DNA of 64,000 bases from Acidisarcina polymorpha (GTDB lineage: Bacteria > Acidobacteriota > Terriglobia > Terriglobales > Acidobacteriaceae), in the NCBI RefSeq assembly GCF_003330725.1, contig NZ_CP030840.1:5456001-5520000 (forward strand), given 5' to 3'. Within the stretch, counting starts at the first letter, position 1, and the number at the start of each line of letters is the position of its first letter. The notes under the pieces were generated by a model that saw only the letters and a program-made list of their open reading frames with translations, did no database searches and had not been told where the DNA came from. This document shows, in pieces, positions 1-8,764 of this stretch. A program made the position numbers and the translations under genes.

Positions 1-639
1 GCTTCCTTGCTTCTGGCTAAATTCATACCCGGCCTGGGAACGGTTGCAGCCCCGATAGCTGGGCAGACAGCGATGAGGTATAGCACCTTCGCTGCCTATG
101 ATTCCGCGGGGATTCTGCTGTGGTGCCTTACCTTCATGCTGGTCGGACGCTTCTTCGGCGACGTGCTCAAAAAGAATCCCGGGGCGCTGGCGTGGACCGC
201 GCACTTCTCGGTCGGCTTGTTTGCGCTTGCCGTTGTCGGTCTGCTCGTCTACCGCGTCTGGAAGCAGCAGGCGTTCCTGAAGCAGGTCCGGACGGCGCGC
301 CTCGAACCGGAAGAGCTGAAGCGCATGCTCGACAGCGGCAAGCCTGTCTTCATTGTCGATCTACGTCATCCGCTCGATTACCTGCCCGATCCACGGGTTC
401 TACCGGGTGCGGTGCGACTGACTCCGGACAAGCTGGTCGAGGCGAGTGATGAGATCCCGCGCGATCGCGATATTGTGCTTTACTGCACTTGTCCGAGCGA
501 GGCCACTGCGGCCAAAATGGCGATGAATCTGCGCAAGCTCGGTGTTTACCGAGTGCGCCCGCTTCGCGGCGGATTCGATCTGTGGAAGCAGAAAGGCTTC
601 CCGCTCGAGGATGTTCAGCCCGCGGTCTTACAAGCCTGA
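1..639 (+). CDS. DedA-family membrane protein with C-terminal rhodanese domain (5' partial)
   Basis: The reading frame is open at the left edge, so the N-terminus is missing. The first ~85 residues carry the end of a DedA/SNARE-associated membrane domain, with a FIPG segment and two hydrophobic helices (about residues 30-50 and 65-82). A linker leads into a rhodanese domain (about residues 100-200) with a DLRHP motif and a CTCPSE loop whose first cysteine is the expected sulfur-accepting residue. DedA proteins are inner-membrane proteins linked to lipid transport and envelope homeostasis; rhodanese domains carry persulfide or act as signalling modules. The fusion is clear from the continuous frame. 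What the rhodanese part does here is unknown. Confidence 0.85.
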   Translation, partial: ASLLLAKFIPGLGTVAAPIAGQTAMRYSTFAAYDSAGILLWCLTFMLVGRFFGDVLKKNPGALAWTAHFSVGLFALAVVGLLVYRVWKQQAFLKQVRTARLEPEELKRMLDSGKPVFIVDLRHPLDYLPDPRVLPGAVRLTPDKLVEASDEIPRDRDIVLYCTCPSEATAAKMAMNLRKLGVYRVRPLRGGFDLWKQKGFPLEDVQPAVLQA

Positions 640-735
640 CAAGGTACTCGCTGCTGTGGTGTCTCTGAAGCTGGAGTTGGGCGAGGATGGCAATTTTCGC
701 TATATCGCTTCAAGAAAGCGACACGGAGAGCCTCG

Positions 736-990
736 ATGGCCTGGACCGAGAATTACCTTTGCGACGTTTGTGGGAGGGCCAAAATGGAAGGCCAGCAGGA
801 TTGGTGGCTGGCATTCGCCGAAACCATGTCGCCGACCGATCAGTCGCCAGTACAGCCGGTACTCCGTTTAACCCCTTGGAATGAGTTCCTATCTCATAGC
901 TCTGATGTTCGGCACCTGTGCGGTGCTCGTTGCGCTCAAACCGAAGTGGATCGGTGGATGTCTCCGATCCTGAAAAGACTTCACTCGTAG
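736..990 (+). CDS. Small cysteine-pair protein, unknown function
   Basis: An 84-residue ORF with a GGAGAG ribosome-binding site 5 bases before the ATG. It has an N-terminal CDVCG pair followed by a WW-containing stretch, and a second cysteine pair later (LCGARC) next to a histidine. This spacing is typical of a small treble-clef or zinc-ribbon-like fold. I recall no named family, although the composition looks like a real protein rather than a shadow. It sits alone between the DedA-rhodanese gene and ubiD, both on the same strand. No function can be assigned. Confidence 0.6.
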   Translation: MAWTENYLCDVCGRAKMEGQQDWWLAFAETMSPTDQSPVQPVLRLTPWNEFLSHSSDVRHLCGARCAQTEVDRWMSPILKRLHS

Positions 991-1102
991 GCCGGTATCA
1001 TGTGCTGAAAGAAGCTGTGCGGTTGCGGAGCGTTGCGCCTTCCCGGACCCTTTATGTCCTTTAAGATAGGGGGGCTTGGTCAATTATTGGGGAGCGTGAG
1101 GC

Positions 1103-2707
1103 GTGGCGCATGACGATCTGCGGGACTTTATCAAGGTCCTTGAGAAGTCCGGAGAGTTGAAGCGAATTCGAGAGGAGGTCGATCCGATTCTGGAGATCTC
1201 CGAAATCACTGATAGGGTATGCAAGCTGGGCAAGACCAATGGTGCGAGCAAACATGCGGCCGGTGGACCGGCGCTCCTGTTCGAGAAAGTGAAAGGCTAT
1301 CCCGGTTCGCGGGTACTGATGAACCAGTTTGGCAGCGAACGGCGCATGAAGCTGGCGTTGCATGTCGATTCGCTGGACGAGATTTCTGGGCGGATCCGCG
1401 AGTTCATGGAAGTGAAGTCACCGGAAGGCATGCTGCAGAAGCTGAAGATGCTGCCGATGCTGGCGGAAGTGGGCAAGTTCTTTCCGAAGACGATCGCCGC
1501 GCGCGACGCCCGCTGCAAGGAAGTGGTTCTGCGGGAGAAGTTCAGTGTGCTCGACTTTCCCGTGTTGCAGTGTTGGCCGGGTGACGGGGGGCGTTTCATC
1601 ACGCTGCCGGGGGTCATCACTCGCGACCCCAAGTCCGGCAAGCGCAATATGGGCATGTACCGGATGCAGGTTTATGATGGCCAGACGACGGGGATGCACT
1701 GGCAGCGGCAGAAGATCGCGGCAGAGCATTTGCGGGAGCGGCTTCGCGAGGCCGCGGCTGCGGAAGCCGGCGGGAATGCAACGGCGGCGCATGTTACAGC
1801 CATGGCCGCAACGGCCGGCGGTACCCAGAACCTTGGCCCCGGCAATATGGCTTTCGGCAAGCTCAAGGATGCGCGGCTGGAGGTCGCGGTCGTGATCGGT
1901 ACCGATCCGGAGACGACCTTTTCGGCCATCGTTCCGGCGCCGCCCGAGGTCGAAGAGTTTGTGATTGCCGGGTTCCTTCGTCAGAAGCCGGTCGAGTTAG
2001 TGAAATGCGAGACCGTCGATCTCGAAGTGCCGGCCCATGCCGAGATCGTTCTCGAAGGCTATGTGCGGTTGGATCAGCTGCGCGCGGAGGGGCCGTTCGG
2101 CGACCATACCGGCTTCTATACCATGCAGGACGAATATCCGGTCTTTCAGATTACCTGCATCACCCACCGGCGCGATCCGATCTACGCGGCGACCATTGTC
2201 GGCAAACCGCCGATGGAGGATGCGTGGATGGGCAAGGCGGTCGAGCGGATCTTTCTGCCGCTGATGCGCATGACCATTCCGGAGATTGTGGACATTAACC
2301 TGCCTGTCGAGGGCGTTTTTCACAATTTGATGATTGTGTCGATTCGCAAGTCCTACGCCGGGCAGGCGCGCAAGGTGATGAACGGCATCTGGGCGTTGGG
2401 CCAGGCGATGTTCACAAAATGCATTATCGTGGTCGATGAAGATTGCGATGTTCAGGACGTGGGCGAGGTGACTCTGCGCGTGGCAAACAATATCGATCCG
2501 GAGCGAGATATTCAGTTCACCTTAGGCCCGATCGACTCACTCGACCACGCCTCGCGCCTGCCGAACTTTGGCAGTAAAATGGGCATCGACGCAACGACCA
2601 AGTGGGCGGCTGAGGGGTTCACCCGGCCATGGCCGGCGATGCTCGAGATGGATCGAGTAACCAGGGCGCGGATCGACGCGATCTGGAAGAAGCTGGGCAT
2701 CGATTGA
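1103..2707 (+). CDS. ubiD: UbiD-family prenylated-FMN decarboxylase
   Basis: 534 residues from a GTG start preceded by GGGGAG. UbiD-family enzymes remove a carboxyl group from aromatic or unsaturated acids using prenylated FMN made by UbiX. The C-terminal half shows typical family segments, including EGPFGDHTGFY (flavin/metal region) and the GKPPMEDAWMGKAVERIF stretch. In quinone-making bacteria a member acts in menaquinone or ubiquinone synthesis, which is the likely role here, but substrate cannot be read from sequence. It is about 40 residues longer than typical; an Ala/Gly-rich insertion near residues 215-245 accounts for much of this. The stop codon overlaps a TTG start of the next gene (TTGA). 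Confidence 0.9.
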   Translation: MAHDDLRDFIKVLEKSGELKRIREEVDPILEISEITDRVCKLGKTNGASKHAAGGPALLFEKVKGYPGSRVLMNQFGSERRMKLALHVDSLDEISGRIREFMEVKSPEGMLQKLKMLPMLAEVGKFFPKTIAARDARCKEVVLREKFSVLDFPVLQCWPGDGGRFITLPGVITRDPKSGKRNMGMYRMQVYDGQTTGMHWQRQKIAAEHLRERLREAAAAEAGGNATAAHVTAMAATAGGTQNLGPGNMAFGKLKDARLEVAVVIGTDPETTFSAIVPAPPEVEEFVIAGFLRQKPVELVKCETVDLEVPAHAEIVLEGYVRLDQLRAEGPFGDHTGFYTMQDEYPVFQITCITHRRDPIYAATIVGKPPMEDAWMGKAVERIFLPLMRMTIPEIVDINLPVEGVFHNLMIVSIRKSYAGQARKVMNGIWALGQAMFTKCIIVVDEDCDVQDVGEVTLRVANNIDPERDIQFTLGPIDSLDHASRLPNFGSKMGIDATTKWAAEGFTRPWPAMLEMDRVTRARIDAIWKKLGID

Positions 2708-3498
2708 GAAACGCGTTCGAACGCGCCTGGTGGCTGGCCTCATTGGTGTTGGCGACGAGTGCCGTCTCGGCACAAGTCATCGACGGATTCGCCTGGGTCG
2801 ACATGAAGACCGACGCGCAAACGGTGGCCAAGGTCACCACCTTTCTCTCTGCCAAACCCTACACGGCCCTTCGCGAGATCGGCGTGATTGGCCAGCAGGC
2901 GTTGGTGATCGCCACGCTGCGCAAGGATCCGACTGCCAATCCGGGCAACGACGTCTTTACGGCCTATGGCGTCTCACTCAAGGATGGCTCCGTCGAGGAG
3001 CTGCTGAGCGGGACGAGCTTGAAGTACATCGACTGGCAGAAGTTCTACGACTACGACACGCCCGAACTGCTGGCCACCTATGACGACTGCGCGCAGTGCA
3101 AGGCGACGACCTTTCTCACTGCTTTCTATATCGACCGCAAGACTAAGCGGTGGGGCGCGCGATGGCGGCGCCAGATTGCCGGCGCGCCTATCTATTCCGC
3201 CGACACGGCCGGCGACCACGTCTATGCGCTGTTCATGAACGTCGACCAGCGGGTGGTGCTGGATACCTGGACGTCGTATCCCGAGCAAAAGAAATCGAGC
3301 CGGGGCGGCGAATATCTCTTCGAATACCGGATCGACCCGTTGAGCGACCAGGGGACTTCGCGGCCAGTGACCGGGCGGGACGCGCTGCCGGTGAAGCAGC
3401 GGCTTTGCAGGGGCGCCGATGTGGTCTTCGGGATTGCTGGCGGGCAGGAGAGCGCGGCTTGCAAGGGATTCGCGGGGACCGGTCAGAGAGCGCGTTGA
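2704..3498 (+). CDS. Exported protein of unknown function
   Basis: 264 residues if started at TTG 2704, which shares TTGA with the ubiD stop. This start places a basic N-terminus and hydrophobic core (residues 9-21) just before an SAQ-type signal peptidase site, whereas the longer upstream ATG reading would bury the signal peptide. The mature part is rich in aromatic and acidic residues and has a CAQC pair near residue 125. I do not recognise the family. Overlap suggests co-transcription and translational coupling with ubiD, but a functional link is only inferred. No membrane segment is visible beyond the signal. Confidence 0.75.
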   Translation: MRNAFERAWWLASLVLATSAVSAQVIDGFAWVDMKTDAQTVAKVTTFLSAKPYTALREIGVIGQQALVIATLRKDPTANPGNDVFTAYGVSLKDGSVEELLSGTSLKYIDWQKFYDYDTPELLATYDDCAQCKATTFLTAFYIDRKTKRWGARWRRQIAGAPIYSADTAGDHVYALFMNVDQRVVLDTWTSYPEQKKSSRGGEYLFEYRIDPLSDQGTSRPVTGRDALPVKQRLCRGADVVFGIAGGQESAACKGFAGTGQRAR

Positions 3499-3550
3499 CA
3501 CTCGACAGGATGGGTCGGATGCGGAGGTCTATGGCTTCAGCTCAAGGCTT

Positions 3551-4120
3551 TCAGACCGTGGCTTTCAGTTCGATCGAGACGAGATTGCGCACGGACCGGG
3601 CGGGGCGCTTGTCTTCTGTAACGACGAGCTTGAACGGGCCGTTCTTGGCATCGAGCGGCTGCCCGTTCATGGAGTCGGCGACGATCACGTCTCCGGGATG
3701 GAAGCTTGGGTCGGTCTCTGCCAGCGCCAGCACCGCCCTGTAGCCGTCGGAACCGGTGGCGACGATGTAGTCCGACAGCGCCTTGCCGTGAAGCTTGTCT
3801 CCGGTGGGTGCTCCGTACTTGGCGAGCAGGTCGATGAGCGGAACGCCGGAGTAGGTTTCGTCGGTTTTGGTGTGGGCGTTGTGGTAGCTGACGGTTTTGT
3901 GAGGAAGATCTTTGAACTCGGCCAAGGTAAGTGCTGTTCTCCGGCCGTCCACCATGACCTGCAACTCTGGGTTAGTAGCGGAGGCGACAACCGGGTTCGT
4001 GGCCGTGCGCGGCTGCTGAGCGGAGACCTGGGCCATTCCCAGTAGGAGCGAACAGACGAGACCAGCGGCTGCACCGAACTTGAATCGATGCTTTTCTGTT
4101 CCCCGCATGTTCACCGTCAC
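3551..4120 (-). CDS. Exported small protein with molybdopterin-oxidoreductase-like domain
   Basis: About 189 residues: a signal peptide ending near VSAQ, then a compact domain with VSYHNAHTKTDETYSGVPL and TGSDGYRAVLALAE. These resemble the molybdopterin-binding (Oxidored_molyb/SUOX-like) fold found in small periplasmic proteins. The GTG at 4120 is chosen because AGGAG lies 5 bases upstream and the GTG overlaps the stop of the upstream basic ORF (GTGA). ATG 4108 is possible but is 17 bases from the Shine-Dalgarno. No cysteine ligand typical of sulfite oxidases is visible in the mature part, so catalytic activity is doubtful. Confidence 0.75.
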   Translation of the reverse strand: MTVNMRGTEKHRFKFGAAAGLVCSLLLGMAQVSAQQPRTATNPVVASATNPELQVMVDGRRTALTLAEFKDLPHKTVSYHNAHTKTDETYSGVPLIDLLAKYGAPTGDKLHGKALSDYIVATGSDGYRAVLALAETDPSFHPGDVIVADSMNGQPLDAKNGPFKLVVTEDKRPARSVRNLVSIELKATV

Positions 4121-4407
4121 CAAGGCTCCTTCAAAGCCACCGCGCCGCTCCTCGGCCTCGGCCCTCGTCCAAGCGGCTGGCGGACTCCAGCCAGGGGCCA
4201 TTGCGGCGGTTCCGGTGGAGTCGCACGACGGAGCTTGGCTCGCAGCGAGTTGAGCCAGCGCTTGAGCAGCGGTTCGGGTTCCTGACGGTGGCGGCGGCGG
4301 ATTTTGGCGGCGACTTCTTTGGATGGGTCGAGAGCCGGGTGCGGCTCGGATTTGGAGGTTGTCCAAAATCTCGGCTCGGAATGTAGGCGTTCGGAGTTGG
4401 GGCGCAT
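4117..4407 (-). CDS. Small basic protein, unknown, coupled to the molybdopterin-domain gene
   Basis: 96 residues, with a strong GGGAGG ribosome-binding site 5 bases before the ATG and a stop that overlaps the next gene's GTG (GTGA). The middle is rich in Arg, Lys and Glu (DPSKEVAAKIRRRHRQEPEP), and the C-terminus is Pro/Arg-rich. No signal peptide or membrane helix is visible and I do not recognise a family. The ribosome-binding site and the exact overlap favour a real gene. It could instead be a leader ORF whose translation delivers ribosomes to the downstream start. Confidence 0.5.
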   Translation of the reverse strand: MRPNSERLHSEPRFWTTSKSEPHPALDPSKEVAAKIRRRHRQEPEPLLKRWLNSLRAKLRRATPPEPPQWPLAGVRQPLGRGPRPRSGAVALKEPW

Positions 4408-4490
4408 GGCAACCTCCCAAAACAGCGATACGGCAAAACCGGATGGAGGGTGAATCTGACGAGAGCGCCGGCCTCCAGTATACTGAGCCT

Positions 4491-4985
4491 ATGTCGATTG
4501 TGCGCAACATCGCTGGCATTGCCAAGGGCATGAGCATCACGTTCGGAGAAATGCTGAAGCCGACCGAGGTTGAGAACTATCCCGACGGCCCAGGGCCGCT
4601 GCGGGGAGCGGTATTTCAGGACCGCTTCCGGGGCGCGCACGTGCTCCAGCGGGATGAAAATGGCCTGGAAAAGTGTGTGGCCTGTTTCCTCTGCGCAGCC
4701 GCCTGCCCGTCGAACTGTATCTATATCGAGGCAGCGGAGAATACCGACGAAGTCCGGATCTCGAGCGCCGAGCGTTACGCCAAGGTCTATAACATTGATT
4801 ACAACCGCTGCATTTTTTGCGGCTACTGCGTCGAGGCCTGCCCGACGGACGCGATCACCCATGGCCACGGCTTCGAGTTAGCCAGCTTGAACGCGACCAA
4901 TCTGATCATGCGGAAGGAAGATATGCTGGCGACGTCGGTCGCGATGCCGGGAAGCCTGGCGGCACACTCCGACTCGGTCAAGTGA
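4491..4985 (+). CDS. nuoI: NADH-quinone oxidoreductase subunit I
   Basis: 164 residues from ATG 4491. It contains the two 4Fe-4S motifs of the complex I subunit that passes electrons to quinone: CVACFLCAAACPSNC and CIFCGYCVEACPTDAI. The N-terminal IAKGMSITFGEML and the segment after cluster 2 (HGFELA) also match NuoI. No other nuo gene is nearby, so this is either a stand-alone copy or a gene separated from the main operon. The longer upstream ATG at 4323 reads through the divergent region and is unlikely. A hairpin terminator follows at 5019. Confidence 0.93.
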   Translation: MSIVRNIAGIAKGMSITFGEMLKPTEVENYPDGPGPLRGAVFQDRFRGAHVLQRDENGLEKCVACFLCAAACPSNCIYIEAAENTDEVRISSAERYAKVYNIDYNRCIFCGYCVEACPTDAITHGHGFELASLNATNLIMRKEDMLATSVAMPGSLAAHSDSVK

Positions 4986-5018
4986 GTTTAGCGGGCTAGA
5001 TTTCTGACCGAAACGAAG

Positions 5019-5061
5019 AGGCGCCGACTGGGAGATGCTACCCGATGGCGCCTATTTTCTT
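5019..5061 (+). terminator. Rho-independent terminator after nuoI
   Basis: A perfect 7-base stem (AGGCGCC / GGCGCCT, 5019-5025 and 5047-5053), with further partial pairing inside, is followed by ATTTTCTT. It lies between nuoI and proB and separates the two units. Confidence 0.75.
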
Positions 5062-5109
5062 GCTTGACCGGAATGTCATCGCCGCACCTTCTGAGGGACA
5101 AAGCAGCAC

Positions 5110-6018
5110 ATGGCCAACACACTCAACCTGCTGAACGAACGAGAAGCACTCGCTGAGGCTGCGAACGTTAATGCTGCACGCGAACGAGTCGCGTCGGCTC
5201 GGCGTATTGTGATCAAGCTGGGAACGAACGTCATCATCCGCGACGACGGCGCGCCGGCTGTGGGCCTGATTCATGCGCTGGTCGAGTCGGCGATCAACCT
5301 TCGCCGGGATGGCAAACACGTCATTTTTGTCTCCTCCGGCGCGATCGCGCTAGGGGTGAGGCGCCTGGGTATGGAGTCGTCTCCGACTGAATTGGCGATG
5401 AAGCAGGCGTGCGCCGCGGTGGGTCAGAGCCAGTTGATGTCGCTCTACGAGAGCGGCTTTCAGCACTTCGATGTGGCGACTGCGCAAGTTCTGTTGACCG
5501 AAGACGACTTCCTCGATCCGGTGCGCTATTCCAACCTGAGGGCGACGCTGGAAACGCTGTTGACGCTGGGGGTTGTGCCGGTGATCAATGAAAACGATAC
5601 CGTCTCGACCCTTGAATTGGAGCGGCCTGGGGGAAGTCCTATTGGCCGAGACTTCGCTGAGAGCCAACGAATTTTCGGCGACAACGATAAACTTTCCGCA
5701 TTGGTGATGACCAAGATGGACGCCGATTTGTTGATCCTGCTTTCCGATGTAAGCGGCTTGTATTCGAAGCATCCCAGCGACCCTGAAGCGGAGTTGATCT
5801 CCGAGGTGAACGAGATTACTCCGGAACTTATTGCCGCTGCTGGAGCGGCGAATGGCCGCGGTCGAGGAGGCATGCTCACGAAAGTCGAAGCCGCGCGCAT
5901 GGTGATGGACGCAGGCAAGCTGGCAATCATCGCGAGCGGCCGGACGCCTGGGGTGGTTGAGCGGGTGTGCGCCGGCGAGACGGCAGGCACGGTCTTCTTC
6001 AAAGAGGGGTCGAGATGA
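5110..6018 (+). CDS. proB: Glutamate 5-kinase, without PUA domain
   Basis: 302 residues. It phosphorylates glutamate in the first step of proline synthesis. Family motifs visible are IVIKLGTNVI (ATP site), VSSGAIALG, VINENDTV, FGDNDKLSA and LLSDVSGLY. The protein ends after the amino-acid-kinase domain, so the C-terminal PUA domain of the ~367-residue E. coli enzyme is absent; this short form is known in other bacteria. About 25 extra residues precede the domain, so a start nearer the domain is possible. The stop overlaps proA (ATGA at 6015-6018). Confidence 0.93.
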   Translation: MANTLNLLNEREALAEAANVNAARERVASARRIVIKLGTNVIIRDDGAPAVGLIHALVESAINLRRDGKHVIFVSSGAIALGVRRLGMESSPTELAMKQACAAVGQSQLMSLYESGFQHFDVATAQVLLTEDDFLDPVRYSNLRATLETLLTLGVVPVINENDTVSTLELERPGGSPIGRDFAESQRIFGDNDKLSALVMTKMDADLLILLSDVSGLYSKHPSDPEAELISEVNEITPELIAAAGAANGRGRGGMLTKVEAARMVMDAGKLAIIASGRTPGVVERVCAGETAGTVFFKEGSR

Positions 6019-7352
6019 GCGCGGCGGCCGTAGAACCGGTGAAGGCAGGCGATGTTGCAGAGCTGGCGTTCGCAGCTAAACGAGCGGGGCGCAAGCTGGC
6101 TTCTCTTTCCGCTTCCGATAAAGATCAAATACTGTCACGAATTGCCGCATCTCTTGAGCGCCATGTCGCGGAGGTGCTTCGGGCAAACGAAGAAGACGCG
6201 GCTGAGGCGCGGGTCGCCGTCGACCGCGGCGAGATGTCAAAAGCTCTGTATCAGCGGCTGTTACTATCTCCGGAAAAGTTGCAAGGCATGATCGACGGTG
6301 TCAGAGCGGTTGCCAAGCTGGACGATCCGGCCGGGAAGATGTTGCAGCGGACGCTGCTCGACGACGGGCTGATTCTCGAAAAGGTCAGTGTGCCGCTTGG
6401 CCTGCTCGCGATTATCTTTGAGGCCCGTCCCGACGCCATCACTCAAATCAGCGCGCTGGCCATCAAGTCGGGAAATGCGGTTATTCTCAAGGGCGGCAGG
6501 GAAGTGGAGCGAACCATGGCCGCGGTGCTTGTGGCGATCCATGAGGCTTTGCGGGGCTCTGGTCTGGTGGATGAGGCGGCGGTGAGCGGCGTCTACGGGC
6601 GTGCTCCGGTCGAGGCATTGCTCAAGCTGAGTGGGACCATCGATCTGGTGATTCCGCGCGGGTCGAACGCCTTGGTGCAGCACATTCAGAACAACACCGA
6701 CATCCCTGTGCTAGGCCATGCCGACGGAGTCTGCCACGTTTACATCGACGCCGCGGCGGATTTGGACATGGCTATTGCGATTGCGGTCGATAGCAAGGTG
6801 CAGTATCCGGCGGTCTGCAATGCGGCGGAGACGATTCTCGTTCATCGAGCGATTGCCGAGGCAGCTTTGCCGGCGTTGGCGGATGCTCTTGAAGCCAAAC
6901 AGGTGAAGATTCGAGGAGACGGGCGCACGCGCGGTTTCCTGTCAGGTCATGCGGTTGACCTAGTTGGGGACGATGAGTGGCACACCGAGTATTCCGACCT
7001 GGTTGTGGCCGTTCGCGTAGTCGATGACCTGGATGAGGCTCTTGACCATATCGAACGCTACGGGTCGCACCATACCGATTCCATCGTCACCGAAGATGCC
7101 GACGCTGCCCGGCGCTTTTTGGACGAGGTCGATTCAGCCAACGTTCTGCATAACTGTTCGACGCGTTTTTCGGATGGCTTTCGCTACGGGTTCGGGTCGG
7201 AAGTTGGCATCAGCACGAGTAAGCTGCATGCCCGCGGTCCGGTCGGACTCGAGGGTTTGGTGACATATAAGTACCGGCTGCTGGGGCATGGGCAGGTGGT
7301 GAAGGACTATGCGGGAAAACCTGCACGGCCGTTCAAGCATCTTAAGCTTTGA
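6015..7352 (+). CDS. proA: Gamma-glutamyl phosphate reductase
   Basis: 445 residues from the ATG that overlaps the proB stop. It reduces gamma-glutamyl phosphate to glutamate semialdehyde in proline synthesis, using NADPH. The aldehyde-dehydrogenase-fold motifs are clear: IFEARPDAITQ, LKGGREVERT, the catalytic cysteine in VQYPAVCNAAETIL, and the C-terminal GFGSEVGISTSKLHARGP. Length matches the family (~415-450). The earlier in-frame start at 5967 lies inside proB and is rejected. The two genes form a classical proBA operon. Confidence 0.95.
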   Translation: MSAAAVEPVKAGDVAELAFAAKRAGRKLASLSASDKDQILSRIAASLERHVAEVLRANEEDAAEARVAVDRGEMSKALYQRLLLSPEKLQGMIDGVRAVAKLDDPAGKMLQRTLLDDGLILEKVSVPLGLLAIIFEARPDAITQISALAIKSGNAVILKGGREVERTMAAVLVAIHEALRGSGLVDEAAVSGVYGRAPVEALLKLSGTIDLVIPRGSNALVQHIQNNTDIPVLGHADGVCHVYIDAAADLDMAIAIAVDSKVQYPAVCNAAETILVHRAIAEAALPALADALEAKQVKIRGDGRTRGFLSGHAVDLVGDDEWHTEYSDLVVAVRVVDDLDEALDHIERYGSHHTDSIVTEDADAARRFLDEVDSANVLHNCSTRFSDGFRYGFGSEVGISTSKLHARGPVGLEGLVTYKYRLLGHGQVVKDYAGKPARPFKHLKL

Positions 7353-7439
7353 GAATCCCCCTCAAGCCTAGGACCGCTTGAATGAGGCACTGGATTTCGC
7401 TTGGCAACGACTGGCTCTCTTGCTTTGAGGATTTTGATC

Positions 7440-7772
7440 TCAGACGCTGATCGTTTCCGTGCCTGCCAGCTCGAAGGTGAGGTTCACGGATCGCGCGCCA
7501 CCTGGCCGAGTCCGATGGCGAACCCCGCGAGGAATGGTGAGCACTTGCCCGGGATCGAGTTCGAGCGATCCACCTTCAAATTCGATGGTCAGCCGTCCTT
7601 CAATCACCAGGAATGTCTCGTCGGAGTTGGGATGGAAATGCCAAGGGTATGGTTCTGTCATTGTGGAGATACGCACCACGTGGTCGTTGATCTCTGCGAT
7701 GGGATGGTTGTCGTATCCCAGATGGGCCGGAGATTCTGACTTCAGGGTGATGACCTTGGGAAGGTCCTTCAT
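7440..7772 (-). CDS. Cupin-domain protein
   Basis: 110 residues from ATG 7772, which has GAGG 6 bases upstream; the longer ORF start overlaps the upstream permease and is rejected. A single small beta-barrel is evident, with cupin motif 1 WHFHPNSDETFLVIEG (two His and one Glu as likely metal ligands) and motif 2 around PGQVLTIPRGVRHR. Single-domain cupins bind a metal and act as isomerases, dioxygenases or regulators. The substrate is unknown. It follows the DppB-type permease on the same strand, so it may share its transcript. Confidence 0.8.
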   Translation of the reverse strand: MKDLPKVITLKSESPAHLGYDNHPIAEINDHVVRISTMTEPYPWHFHPNSDETFLVIEGRLTIEFEGGSLELDPGQVLTIPRGVRHRTRPGGARSVNLTFELAGTETISV

Positions 7773-7807
7773 CTTGATCCTCGTTTTTCCATGGAGATTG
7801 ATCCGGT

Positions 7808-8764
7808 TCAGACCCGGATTCTTGGGTTCGCTACCGTATACAGCAGATCCGTGATCAAGTTCACCATGACATAGGTCAGCCCAACCGCCAGAATGCATCC
7901 CTGGACTAGCGCATAGTCACGGTTCGAGATGGCGGACACGGTGAGCCTCCCAATCCCGGGCCAACTAAAGATGGTCTCAGTGACAATCGCTCCGGCGAGC
8001 AGCGCGCCGAACTGCAATCCGACCAGCGTGAGTACCGGGATGATGGCATTGCGCAGGGCGTGTTTATAGACGACTGTGTTTTCCGTGAGGCCCTTGGCGC
8101 GAGCGGTGCGGATGTAGTCCTGGCCAAGTTCTTCGAGCATTGCCGTGCGGACCATGCGAGTCAGAATGGCTGCGAGTGCTCCGCCCATGGTGACGGCCGG
8201 CAAAATAAGATGACTGATGCCGCCGGCGCCGGAGACGGGGAGCCAGCCTAATTTGATCGAGATAAGCAATTGGAAGATGGGCCCGAGCGCGAGTGCGGGG
8301 AACGAGAGGCCAAGCAGGCTGACGATGCCGAGTAGGCGGTCCTGCCAGCGACCGCGGTGAAGAGCCGCCGTAACTCCGGCAGGTATGGCGAGCAGCAACG
8401 CCACGATCAGGGCGGCGAGGGTCAACTGCAGCGTGTATGGATATCGGGTCGTGATGAGGTGGGCGACGGTGTCGTTCAACCGGAGAGAGCGTCCAAAATC
8501 TCCGCGAACCACCCCGTGCCAGTAGTGCAGATACTGCTGGCCGAGAGGCACGTCGAGGCCGTAGGCGTGGCGTAGAGCGGCGATGTCGCCGGGGGCGGCG
8601 CCTTCGCCCAACATCTGTTGGATGGGGTCGCCGGGGACGAGATGGATGAGCAGAAAGACCAGCGAGACAACCAGCCACACGACCGGTATGGTGTAAGCGA
8701 TCCGCTGGAGCAACGAACGAAGCGCCGGGCTGCTTGCGGTTTGCCAGATTTGTCTAGAAGTCAT
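7808..8764 (-). CDS. ABC transporter permease, DppB/OppB family
   Basis: 318 residues with about six membrane helices and the ABC permease EAA loop (IRTARAKGL followed by VYKHALRNAIIPVLTLVG). The N-terminal LIHLVPGDPIQQMLGEGA segment is typical of the DppB/OppB/GsiC permeases that import di- and oligopeptides, nickel or glutathione. The start overlaps the CNNM gene stop by 4 bases (ATGA). No second permease, binding protein or ATPase gene is adjacent, so its partners must be elsewhere or it is an orphan. Confidence 0.88.
   Translation of the reverse strand: MTSRQIWQTASSPALRSLLQRIAYTIPVVWLVVSLVFLLIHLVPGDPIQQMLGEGAAPGDIAALRHAYGLDVPLGQQYLHYWHGVVRGDFGRSLRLNDTVAHLITTRYPYTLQLTLAALIVALLLAIPAGVTAALHRGRWQDRLLGIVSLLGLSFPALALGPIFQLLISIKLGWLPVSGAGGISHLILPAVTMGGALAAILTRMVRTAMLEELGQDYIRTARAKGLTENTVVYKHALRNAIIPVLTLVGLQFGALLAGAIVTETIFSWPGIGRLTVSAISNRDYALVQGCILAVGLTYVMVNLITDLLYTVANPRIRV

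Noticed and set aside
4131-4868. Long minus-strand ORF across the nuoI gene
   Set aside because: It is antisense to nuoI over most of its length and has no coherent protein features; only the 96-residue ORF at 4117-4407, in another frame, has a good ribosome-binding site.
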